Below are positions 52,109-60,011 of a stretch of 64,000 bases of DNA, one piece after another; within the stretch, counting starts at the first letter, position 1; each line of letters opens with the position of its first letter. A model generated the notes under the pieces. It had not been told where the DNA came from and ran no database searches. It was given only the letters and a program-made list of their open reading frames with translations. The stretch covers positions 434,001 to 498,000 of the forward strand of contig NZ_FNUR01000001.1 in the NCBI RefSeq assembly GCF_900108105.1. The letters run 5' to 3'. The stretch comes from Butyrivibrio sp. Su6. Lineage in GTDB: Bacteria > Bacillota > Clostridia > Lachnospirales > Lachnospiraceae. A program made the translations under genes and the position numbers.

Positions 52109-52903
52109 CTATGCCTTAAATACTAGGGTTGCAAGAGTTTTTTCTGCCCAGGAATATTGGGACATATATTCGCCACGAAAGGCGTTGATAGCTGCCGGGT
52201 TGCCTTGGATATAGGCGTAATAATCGCAGTCAATCTTGCTGGAGTCGATACCAATGACGCCGTATTTTCTAAGTACTATGTCGTTGCAGCCCAGATCCGT
52301 GAGGGTTTTGTTAAGATCACTTATCATGTTTTGGAGATAGGATTTGTGTTCTGATGCCTTATGATCATCTTCCCATAACTTATCCTGTAATTCTCCTATA
52401 GAACACATTCCTCCATGGTCTATTAGATAAGCGCACATCTCTTTTGTCTTGTTGTAATGAAACATCACAGGAAGCTCGTCCACATAGAGTTCAAAGGATC
52501 CAAAGCACCGTGCTTTTATTCTGCCTTCCCACTTTAGTTCCTGAGGATAACGCAGATTATCAATTTCAGTCAGGATCATATCTTTTGTGATTGGTTTCAT
52601 CAGGTAACCGCTTACCCTTAGTTTTGTAAACGCTTCCTGGATGTATTCATTGTATCCGGTTGTAAAAATAATATTGATCCTTGGGTTTACTTCCTTCTTG
52701 AGCTGTTTTGCCAGTTCTAACCCATTTACCTTAGGCATTTCAATATCCAGAAACGCAACTGCAGGATTGCAATGCAGTGCCATACTTAAAGCCTCACTGC
52801 TATTTTGTGTAGAGAATATCTCCGCGTCAGGAAGTGCTTGCTTTATTGCTTTGCATAGCCCTCTAAGGGCGATTTCCTCATTGTCTACTGCCAGTATTTT
52901 CAT
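52109..52903 (-). CDS. Response regulator with SARP/OmpR-like DNA-binding domain
   Basis: 264 residues. The receiver domain has VDNEE (acid pocket), the phospho-acceptor Asp in AVAFLDIEMPKVNG, TTGYNEY and the MKPI lysine. The second half is not LytTR: it resembles a winged-helix trans_reg_C/BTAD-start domain (IKARCFGSFELYVDELPV and MCAYLIDHGGMCSIGELQDKLW), as in SARP-like regulators. The partner kinase is encoded upstream and overlaps by 4 bp. The gene lies directly before the surface locus, whose promoter region has direct repeats of SARP spacing. Confidence 0.9.
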   Translation of the reverse strand: MKILAVDNEEIALRGLCKAIKQALPDAEIFSTQNSSEALSMALHCNPAVAFLDIEMPKVNGLELAKQLKKEVNPRINIIFTTGYNEYIQEAFTKLRVSGYLMKPITKDMILTEIDNLRYPQELKWEGRIKARCFGSFELYVDELPVMFHYNKTKEMCAYLIDHGGMCSIGELQDKLWEDDHKASEHKSYLQNMISDLNKTLTDLGCNDIVLRKYGVIGIDSSKIDCDYYAYIQGNPAAINAFRGEYMSQYSWAEKTLATLVFKA

Positions 52904-54198
52904 TTCCCTTCCCCCTCAATTGGAATAATAATGGTAGCAGTTGTTCCTTCACCTAATTTACTATCTATCAACAGTTTTCCGTTGCAAAGGCTTTTTAATC
53001 TGTAGGAAGCACTGTATACTCCTACATGTTTTCTCGTATCATTTTTTCTCTCAGTCTTTAGTTCTAATGATGGCTCAAAACCTACACCATTGTCAGCAAC
53101 TATTATATTTATGTTTTTTAGATCTTTTTTTACAAATATACTGATTGTCCCACCGTCAGGATTCTTTTCAATGCCATGTCGCACTGCATTTTCGACAAGT
53201 GCCTGAAGTGCAAGTGGCGGAATCATAAAATCTTTTGTCTCTACCTCCAATATTGTTTCAAGCTTATCTCCAAAACGGATTTTTTCTATTGCAAGGTAAT
53301 TTTTTACATGCTCCAGCTCATCTTCAAAAGGAATAAGTCTGTGACTATCTAAATCCACCATGCTTGTCCTTAGATAACTTGAAAACATAGCTATTGCCTT
53401 TTGCGCTTCTTCAGCAGAACTGTCACAAAGTACATAGATAGTATTTAAAACGTTGTAGATAAAATGAGGTTTCATCCTGCTCATAAGAAGATCTGTCCTG
53501 ATCTCAGACAGCTCAATTTCCTGCTGTTTAATTAGCAGTTCTTTTTCCAGCTGAACAAATATCTGAATTACCACTAAAGTAAGTGTTACCATTAGAGGCA
53601 TAAGGATTATATCTTTAAAAAAGCCTCTTAATAATGAACCAAAAAGAGGTCCCGCAATAAAAACAGCAAAAGCAAAAATTTCACCTTTATTAAAGGTCTT
53701 TATCCTGCTAATAAATATTCCGATCATGATAGCCGTAATGAGATATCCTCCAAACTGGCCTATATAGTACAAAGGTCCCGGAGTCAGGGAATCTGCATTT
53801 TGCGTATATATACCACCTGTAAATCCTGTAATAAACCAAAATTCACCCATCACAATGCCTATCATGACAGCTGCTTTAGCCCATACACTTGCCTTATAAA
53901 CGGCCGGTCTGTCATAAAGATCAAGATATAAAGTAAAGTGACCTATTATCATGAAGTATGAAAAATCACTAATGCCTGAAACCAACGCTTCAAGCATAAA
54001 CTTATCTTCTGAATATGACAAAAGCAGGTAGTTATCCAAACTACCTGCCACTAACATCAAAACATCAAAAGAAAGCATAAGGTAAAAGACCTTCACGCTC
54101 CTTTCAACATTACGAAAACCATGCATAAGATTACCGACCAAAACCAGTGACATGATAATCGCTGTATAAAACTGAAGATAAGCATTTATATATGCCAT
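52900..54198 (-). CDS. LytS-type sensor histidine kinase
   Basis: 432 residues. The N-terminal 220 or so carry about six or seven hydrophobic segments. A helix (EKELLIKQQEIELSEIRTDL) leads to the phospho-acceptor region SRMKPHFIYNVLNTIYVL of the His_kinase (LytS/YehU) family, with ATP-binding LVENAVRHGIEK, VADNGVGF and GTTATIIIP. It should phosphorylate the regulator encoded next. The signal is unknown. The gene is 24 bp downstream of gpsA. Confidence 0.93.
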   Translation of the reverse strand: MAYINAYLQFYTAIIMSLVLVGNLMHGFRNVERSVKVFYLMLSFDVLMLVAGSLDNYLLLSYSEDKFMLEALVSGISDFSYFMIIGHFTLYLDLYDRPAVYKASVWAKAAVMIGIVMGEFWFITGFTGGIYTQNADSLTPGPLYYIGQFGGYLITAIMIGIFISRIKTFNKGEIFAFAVFIAGPLFGSLLRGFFKDIILMPLMVTLTLVVIQIFVQLEKELLIKQQEIELSEIRTDLLMSRMKPHFIYNVLNTIYVLCDSSAEEAQKAIAMFSSYLRTSMVDLDSHRLIPFEDELEHVKNYLAIEKIRFGDKLETILEVETKDFMIPPLALQALVENAVRHGIEKNPDGGTISIFVKKDLKNINIIVADNGVGFEPSLELKTERKNDTRKHVGVYSASYRLKSLCNGKLLIDSKLGEGTTATIIIPIEGEGK

Positions 54199-54222
54199 AA
54201 AAAGCCCCCAGATACTTAAATG

Positions 54223-55248
54223 CTACCAATCCAGTGAATTGTTCTCTATCTTCTTATCTCTAAGCATCAGGTCATTAAGGGCATCCCCCGGTGCTTTATT
54301 GTTAAACAATATGTCATTTACTGCCTGTACGATAGGCATCTCCACTTCATACTTCTGAGCCAGCTTAAGAGCAGCTCTGGCGCTATATACTCCCTCTACA
54401 ACCATATGAACTTCGTCCATGGCTTCCTGATAGGATTTCCCCTGTCCAATAAGAATTCCTGCTCTTCTGTTTCTGGAATGCATTGAAGCACAGGTAACAA
54501 CCAGGTCACCAATTCCTGAAAGTCCGCTAAAGGTCTCAAACTTTCCGCCCATGGCCATTCCAAGACGCCCAATCTCGGCAATTCCTCTTGTGATAAGGGC
54601 AGCCTTGGCATTGTCACCAAGTCCATATCCATCAGCCATTCCTGCAGCAAGGGCAATAACATTTTTGAGAGCTGCACCAATTTCTATTCCCAGCATATCA
54701 GGGCTTATATATACCCTGAAAACATTATTCATAAATACGTTCTGTACATATCTTGCAATATCTTTTTCAAAAGCTCCAACAACAATTGATGTTGGAAGTC
54801 CCTTTCCAACTTCTTCTGCATGAGAAGGACCTGATAAAACACATACATCACATCCCGGGATTTCATCAAGGATAACATCTGACATGACCATAAGTGTGTC
54901 ATCCTCAATTCCCTTTGTACAGTTGACTATTATCTGCTTATGCTCATCGTCACCTGTTATAAAAGGCTTCATAAGCTTTACTGTCTCACGTAAATGTGCA
55001 GATGGAACAACTAAAACTAAAAGATCTTTATTCTCTACTGCTGTCTTTATGTCTGAAGTATAAACAACGCTTTCAGGGAGTTTGACTCCAGGAAGTTTGT
55101 CTTCATTACCATGATAATTCTTAAGTTTTTCTACTGTAGCCTCACTTCGCGACCATACAGTAACACTATGTCCATTATTTGCTAAAAGATACGCAAGTGC
55201 TATTCCCCAGCTACCTGCTCCTATGACACCAATTTGCCTATTGTCCAA
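54223..55248 (-). CDS. gpsA: Glycerol-3-phosphate dehydrogenase (NAD(P)+)
   Basis: 341 residues. It reduces dihydroxyacetone phosphate to sn-glycerol 3-phosphate for phospholipid synthesis. Visible marks are the GAGSWGIALA nucleotide-binding loop, VVPSAHLRE, NCTKGIE, SGPSHAEE, the catalytic Lys in GAALKNVIALAAGM and a GLSGIGDLVVTC segment. It follows plsY by 25 bp; PlsY uses its product, so the pair is a metabolic unit. Confidence 0.97.
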   Translation of the reverse strand: MDNRQIGVIGAGSWGIALAYLLANNGHSVTVWSRSEATVEKLKNYHGNEDKLPGVKLPESVVYTSDIKTAVENKDLLVLVVPSAHLRETVKLMKPFITGDDEHKQIIVNCTKGIEDDTLMVMSDVILDEIPGCDVCVLSGPSHAEEVGKGLPTSIVVGAFEKDIARYVQNVFMNNVFRVYISPDMLGIEIGAALKNVIALAAGMADGYGLGDNAKAALITRGIAEIGRLGMAMGGKFETFSGLSGIGDLVVTCASMHSRNRRAGILIGQGKSYQEAMDEVHMVVEGVYSARAALKLAQKYEVEMPIVQAVNDILFNNKAPGDALNDLMLRDKKIENNSLDW

Positions 55249-55273
55249 GTCTTATCTCCCATTAAGTCTTAAA

Positions 55274-55957
55274 TTAGTCCACTTTATTCTTTTTAAATAC
55301 ATATGTTTTGCGCTCCTGACCATTTATGAGCTTTTTAATATTTCCTCTGTGCTGATAAAAAGCAAGCAATGTCAAAAGAGCAACTATAATATAAACTTCA
55401 ATAAGAGCACCCTGTGGTGCAAAAAACAGCCCCATCTGTCCATAGATGATCGTTGTAACAAGAAGTGCAGAATAATAGAACAAACTGCAGACTGAAACAA
55501 TATGGAACAGATTAAACGGCAGGAAGAATGAAATAAGTCCCATTATAAGGAAAAGAATATTGAACTGAATGCTGAGATAAACAGTAAATCCTGCAGTACA
55601 TGCGATTCCCTTGCCGCCCTTAAATTTAAGGAAAAATGGAAAATCATGTCCAAGTACAGTTCCTGCAGCAGTATAAGCCATAAATAATATTATATATTCA
55701 GGATTGGATCTTCCAAAAATAAGATAAGTAATTAATATGGCTGCCATACATTTGAGCATGTCACCTAAAAGAACTACAGCACCTGCCTTTGGTCCAAGTA
55801 CTCTTAATGTATTGGTGGTTCCGGCGTTACCCGAACCAACTTTTCTAATATCTACGCCTTTAAGTCTTCCATAAAAAACAGCTGTCTGTATCATTCCAAA
55901 AACATATCCAATGATAATGCAGACGATTCTCGCCCCAACTAAACCTGCTGTGGTCAT
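55274..55957 (-). CDS. plsY: Glycerol-3-phosphate acyltransferase PlsY
   Basis: 227 residues, membrane protein with about five helices. It acylates glycerol 3-phosphate from acyl phosphate. Conserved segments are GSGNAGTTNTLRVLG, GHDFPFFLKFKGGKGIACTAG and a late VTTIIYGQMG region. It is placed between der and gpsA and abuts the stop of der. Confidence 0.96.
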   Translation of the reverse strand: MTTAGLVGARIVCIIIGYVFGMIQTAVFYGRLKGVDIRKVGSGNAGTTNTLRVLGPKAGAVVLLGDMLKCMAAILITYLIFGRSNPEYIILFMAYTAAGTVLGHDFPFFLKFKGGKGIACTAGFTVYLSIQFNILFLIMGLISFFLPFNLFHIVSVCSLFYYSALLVTTIIYGQMGLFFAPQGALIEVYIIVALLTLLAFYQHRGNIKKLINGQERKTYVFKKNKVD

Positions 55958-57286
55958 TTATTTATCCTCTTTTCTCTCCCTTATAATAAATCTCAAAGGA
56001 GTTCCCTTGAATCCAAAGGCTTCTCTGATCTGGTTTTCAATATATCTGGTATAACTAAAATGCATAAGCTTTTTGTCATTAACAAATATAACAAATGTTG
56101 GTGGCTTTACAGAAGCCTGTGTGATGTAGTAAAGCTTTAATATCTTACCCTTGTCACTCGGTGGCTGCTGCATTACAACTGCCTGAGTCATGATCTCATT
56201 GAGAACACCAGTTGCAACTCTGAGTGAATGATTCTCACTTACGATATCAATAAGATCATAGAGCTTTACAAGTCGCTGACCGGTCTCTGCAGAAATAAAG
56301 ATGATCTCTGCATAGTTCATAAATGATAGAGTATTTCTGATATCCTTTGTGAACTCTTTTACAGAGTGGTTATCCTTTTCAATAAGATCCCACTTATTAA
56401 CCGCAATGATTACAGCCTTACCACTTTCATGAGCTATTCCGGCGATCTTGGCATCCTGCTCTGTTACGCCTTCCTCTGCATTAATAACAAGGATTGCTAT
56501 ATCAGCTCTTTCAACGGCTCCGACAGTTCTGACGATCATATAATGCTCAAGCTCGTCTTTTACCTTATTTTTCCTGCGCAATCCCGCTGTATCAATAAAT
56601 GTATATTTTTTGCCGTTATATTTAACTTCTGTATCGATAGCATCACGCGTTGTTCCTGCAATATCAGATACAATAAGTCTGTTCTCGCCTATGAGTTTGT
56701 TGATAATAGATGACTTACCAACGTTAGGCTTACCAATGATCGCTATCTTGGTTGTGTCATCATCTTCATCATTTGTTGAGTCCTTGCTGAAATGACTTAC
56801 AACTTCTTCAAGAAGATCACCTATTCCCTGCTTATTAACCGCTGAAATAGGGAAAGGTTCTCCGATTCCAAGATTGTAAAACTCATAAACATCAAGGGAA
56901 TCCCTGTTGAAGTTATCTACCTTATTTACACACAAAACTACAGGCTTTGCCGATCTTCTGAGCATATCTGCTACTTTTGAATCAGAGTCAGTAAGTCCCT
57001 GCTTAACATCTACCATAAAAATGATAACATCTGCTGTATCAATGGCAATCTGTGCCTGATCTCTCATCTGTGAGAGAATGATGTCCTTGGAATCAGGCTC
57101 GATACCACCTGTATCAATAAGTGTGAAGCTGTGATTAAGCCATTCAACATCCTGATATATTCTGTCTCTGGTAACGCCGGGTGTATCCTGAACAATAGCA
57201 ATCCTGCTACCTGCCAGAGCGTTAAAAAGTGTTGATTTTCCAACGTTTGGGCGGCCAACTACCGCAACAATATTTTTCTTACTCAT
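55958..57286 (-). CDS. der: GTPase Der (EngA), ribosome assembly
   Basis: 442 residues with two tandem G domains and a C-terminal KH-like domain. The first has [21 protein letters not shown] and NKVD; the second [21 protein letters not shown] and NKWD. Der acts in assembly of the 50S subunit. The order is that of a normal full-length protein. It is followed directly by plsY. Confidence 0.97.
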   Translation of the reverse strand: MSKKNIVAVVGRPNVGKSTLFNALAGSRIAIVQDTPGVTRDRIYQDVEWLNHSFTLIDTGGIEPDSKDIILSQMRDQAQIAIDTADVIIFMVDVKQGLTDSDSKVADMLRRSAKPVVLCVNKVDNFNRDSLDVYEFYNLGIGEPFPISAVNKQGIGDLLEEVVSHFSKDSTNDEDDDTTKIAIIGKPNVGKSSIINKLIGENRLIVSDIAGTTRDAIDTEVKYNGKKYTFIDTAGLRRKNKVKDELEHYMIVRTVGAVERADIAILVINAEEGVTEQDAKIAGIAHESGKAVIIAVNKWDLIEKDNHSVKEFTKDIRNTLSFMNYAEIIFISAETGQRLVKLYDLIDIVSENHSLRVATGVLNEIMTQAVVMQQPPSDKGKILKLYYITQASVKPPTFVIFVNDKKLMHFSYTRYIENQIREAFGFKGTPLRFIIRERKEDK

Positions 57287-57295
57287 AATTATCCT

Positions 57296-58654
57296 TTATA
57301 AAAGTTCATCTTCCGGAATATCAAATAATATTGAAACAAGGTCGTGACCATCGCACTTTGATATTCCAACTTTAGTGTTTAGTTTTTCCTCAATGTCGCA
57401 GATTCTCACGTCATCAAGAAGATAGTCCTCTCCGCTTCTAAGAAGGTTTTCAGGAAGAAAAAGCTCGCTTCCAAGCTCTTTTCCCTTGAGCTGATTTATG
57501 ATGTCTGTTCCGGTAAGAAGACCTGAAACGGTAATCCTCTCGCCAAAAAACTCGTTAATTATCTCATAAACATGCACTTTAAGTCCAGTACAAATGCTCA
57601 TTGCCTTTTCTGCCATGTCCCTGATGCATGGATATACCAGTCTTCCTGTGGCAATCGATATCTCTCTGTTTAGGCCATCAAGGTGCGTCTTATGTTCTGA
57701 AACAGCCTTTTCAAGCGCCTCTTCATACTCATCTATAAGAAGCCTCATCATTCCAACGCCATTTTCAAGCTGAATATAGCCGTCATATCTTTCTGCTTCA
57801 GGGAAATCTCTTCCTGCAAGGAAGTACCACTCATCGCTTGCATGAATAAAATGCATCCCATATTCATTATAAATCTTCTTTTGCCAGCTTTCTATAAGAT
57901 CAATGACCTCTCCGGCATCCTGACTGTTAAAGGGTTCAAGCGGATAAAGCCCGTCTCTGTATTTGGAAAGTCCAACCGGAACTACTGATACACTTTGAAG
58001 GTTCGGTATATATTTGGACATGTCAGAAATGGATCTCTCAAGTTCTTTTCCATCATTGACACCCTTACAAAGAACTATCTGACCATTTATCTCTATTCCT
58101 GTACCCGGAGCGCATAATCTGTCTACTTTCTTAAGTGCTTCACCGGCGAATCTGTTGCCAAGCATCTTGCATCTAAGTTCAGGATTAGTAGTCTGAAAAG
58201 AAATGTTGATAGGAGAAAGATGATATTTTAATATTCTGTCAATATCTGCATCAGACATGTTGGTAAGTGTTACGTAATTGCCCTGAAGGAAAGACAGTCT
58301 TGAGTCATCATCCTTGAAATATAATGTTTTCCTCATGCCCTTTGGCATCTGATCAATAAAGCAAAAAATACACTTATTACTACAGGACCTGTAATCATCC
58401 ATGAGTCCATTTTCAAACTCAATTCCAAGGTCTTCATCAAAATCCTTATCAATATCTAAAAGCCACTGCTCGCCATTTGGTTTCTCAATAAGTACATCCA
58501 GATGTTCATCCTGAACAAGGTACTGAAAATCAAAAATATCCTCAATTACCTGATCATTAATTTTCAAGAGCTTATCGCCCGGTTCAATATTTAATTCCTG
58601 TGCTATGCTTCCCTCATCGACGCTGCCGATAAGGTGTCCTATATTCTTCTTCAT
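57296..58654 (-). CDS. DUF512-family radical-SAM-like protein with PDZ-like N-terminus
   Basis: 452 residues from the ATG at 58654; the frame is open 204 bases further, but that part lies over promoters and over the start of prs on the other strand. The protein begins with a PDZ-like unit (GHLIGSVDEGSIAQELNIEP). Next come a CSNKCIFCFIDQMPKGMR segment, a CxxxCxxC cluster as in radical SAM enzymes, and the DUF512 C-terminal part. The function is unknown; the family is conserved in Clostridia and often neighbours der, as here (9 bp apart). The start shows no ribosome binding site and a promoter sits directly upstream, so the mRNA may be leaderless. Confidence 0.9.
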   Translation of the reverse strand: MKKNIGHLIGSVDEGSIAQELNIEPGDKLLKINDQVIEDIFDFQYLVQDEHLDVLIEKPNGEQWLLDIDKDFDEDLGIEFENGLMDDYRSCSNKCIFCFIDQMPKGMRKTLYFKDDDSRLSFLQGNYVTLTNMSDADIDRILKYHLSPINISFQTTNPELRCKMLGNRFAGEALKKVDRLCAPGTGIEINGQIVLCKGVNDGKELERSISDMSKYIPNLQSVSVVPVGLSKYRDGLYPLEPFNSQDAGEVIDLIESWQKKIYNEYGMHFIHASDEWYFLAGRDFPEAERYDGYIQLENGVGMMRLLIDEYEEALEKAVSEHKTHLDGLNREISIATGRLVYPCIRDMAEKAMSICTGLKVHVYEIINEFFGERITVSGLLTGTDIINQLKGKELGSELFLPENLLRSGEDYLLDDVRICDIEEKLNTKVGISKCDGHDLVSILFDIPEDELL

Positions 58655-58661
58655 GCCCTGT

Positions 58662-58690
58662 ATTATACCATCTTGTCCTTGACGTGTCAG
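58662..58690 (-). promoter_or_regulatory. Promoter of the DUF512 gene (very short or no leader)
   Basis: On the minus strand CTGACA (58685-58690), 17 bp and TATAAT (58662-58667). Transcription should start 6-8 bases later, at or next to the ATG (58654). Confidence 0.75.
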
Positions 58691-58716
58691 CACCATAGAT
58701 GTTAAAACAGTAAATG

Positions 58717-58731
58717 TAGAACTATGTTCTA
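58717..58731. repeat. Perfect 15-bp palindrome upstream of prs
   Basis: TAGAAC-TAT-GTTCTA, between the divergent DUF512 and prs genes and directly before a -10-like TATAAA. It could be an operator. The 3-base centre differs from the 4-base centre of clostridial LexA boxes. Confidence 0.5.
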
Positions 58732-58763
58732 ATATAAATATTTCAAAGAAGGAAGCGAAAAAT

Positions 58764-59963
58764 ATGCCAGATTTTAGAAAACTGGAAGGTACTATTCCGG
58801 TTGCACCTCTTAATCTAATTGTAATGGATTCAGCCAAAGAACTTGGTGACAGCGTCAATCGTTATATCTCAGAGTTCAGACATGAACTTTACAAAATGCC
58901 TGAGAACGATCCCGCTTTTCACGGCTATGTAAAAGACAATTACAAAATCGATATCAACCTTGACAGATTCAACAGTGGTGAAGCTAAGGCTACTATCAAG
59001 GAAAGTGTTCGAGGAAATGACGTTTACATTCTTACTGATGTATGCAATTACAGCATAACTTATAAAATGTACAATTACGTCAACCACAAATCTCCTGATG
59101 ATCATTATCAGGATCTTAAACGTGTTATTGGTGCAATTACTGGCAAAGCAAAAAGAATAAATGTTATCATGCCATTCCTTTATGAAGGACGTCAGCACAA
59201 AAGAAACGGTATGGAATCATTAGATGCTGCTCAGATGTTTGCTGAGCTCCATGATATGGGTATCTCAAACTTTATTACCTTTGATGCCCATGACCCAAGA
59301 ATATCAAACGCCAAGCCTCTTGGTGGATTTGATAACTTCCTTGCTTCATATCAGTTTATGAAGGCTCTTTTATCTCACATCGATGACCTTGTTGTTGATA
59401 AGGATCACCTCACTGTCATAAGCCCTGATGAGGGAGCTCTTGACAGAGCCGTTTATTTTGCAAACGTAATCGGCGCTGATACAGGTATGTTCTATAAGAG
59501 ACGTGATTATGCTCACGTTGTTAACGGAACTAACCCAATTGTTGCTCACGAATTCCTTGGTTCTGATATTTCAGGCCGCGATGTTATCATCATCGATGAC
59601 ATGATATCTTCAGGATCAAGTATGATAGATACTGCCAAGCAGCTTAAGAACATGGGAGCTAAAAGGGTATTCATCTGCACCACTTTCGGTCTTTTCACAG
59701 ACGGAATGAGCAAGTTTGATGACGGCTACGAAAAAGGATACTTTGACGCAGTTATTACTACAAATCTCACTTACATGAATGAGGAAGTTACCTCCAGAGA
59801 ATATATATTCATCGCAGATATGGGTAAATTCCTTGCAACTATCATTGATTTCCTTAATCACGACGCATCTATGGCTACAGTTAATATGCCAACAGACAAG
59901 ATCCATGAGATTGTCGGCAAATACAACTCAGGATGCAAAACTCCAACTGAGCTTTTCGACTAA
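58764..59963 (+). CDS. prs: Ribose-phosphate pyrophosphokinase (PRPP synthetase)
   Basis: 399 residues, longer than the usual 310-320. It makes PRPP from ribose 5-phosphate and ATP. Conserved parts are ESVRGNDVYIL, the YEGRQHKRNGMESLDAAQMF region in place of the usual flexible loop, DAHDPRISN, VISPDEGALDRA (with its Lys/Arg variants), and the PRPP-binding DVIIIDDMISSGSSM. The extra length is mainly an N-terminal segment of about 30 residues (PENDPAFHGYVKDNYKIDIN) before the ESVRG strand and some C-terminal residues. This long form is expected in Clostridia. It follows AAGGAAG, and a terminator follows it. Confidence 0.93.
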   Translation: MPDFRKLEGTIPVAPLNLIVMDSAKELGDSVNRYISEFRHELYKMPENDPAFHGYVKDNYKIDINLDRFNSGEAKATIKESVRGNDVYILTDVCNYSITYKMYNYVNHKSPDDHYQDLKRVIGAITGKAKRINVIMPFLYEGRQHKRNGMESLDAAQMFAELHDMGISNFITFDAHDPRISNAKPLGGFDNFLASYQFMKALLSHIDDLVVDKDHLTVISPDEGALDRAVYFANVIGADTGMFYKRRDYAHVVNGTNPIVAHEFLGSDISGRDVIIIDDMISSGSSMIDTAKQLKNMGAKRVFICTTFGLFTDGMSKFDDGYEKGYFDAVITTNLTYMNEEVTSREYIFIADMGKFLATIIDFLNHDASMATVNMPTDKIHEIVGKYNSGCKTPTELFD

Positions 59964-59976
59964 ATATATAAAAATT

Positions 59977-60004
59977 GTGCCCATAACTTAAATGTTATGG
60001 GCAC
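59977..60004. terminator. Terminator after prs
   Basis: GTGCCCATAAC and GTTATGGGCAC form a perfect 11-bp stem with a 6-base loop and a T-rich tail on the plus strand (TTATTTTTT). It also has an A/T-rich flank on the other side for the convergent kinase gene. Confidence 0.92.
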
Positions 60005-60011
60005 TTATTTT

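Noticed and set aside
58717-58731. LexA box
   Set aside because: GAAC and GTTC are separated by three bases; the clostridial/bacillary LexA site has four, and prs is not a usual SOS gene.
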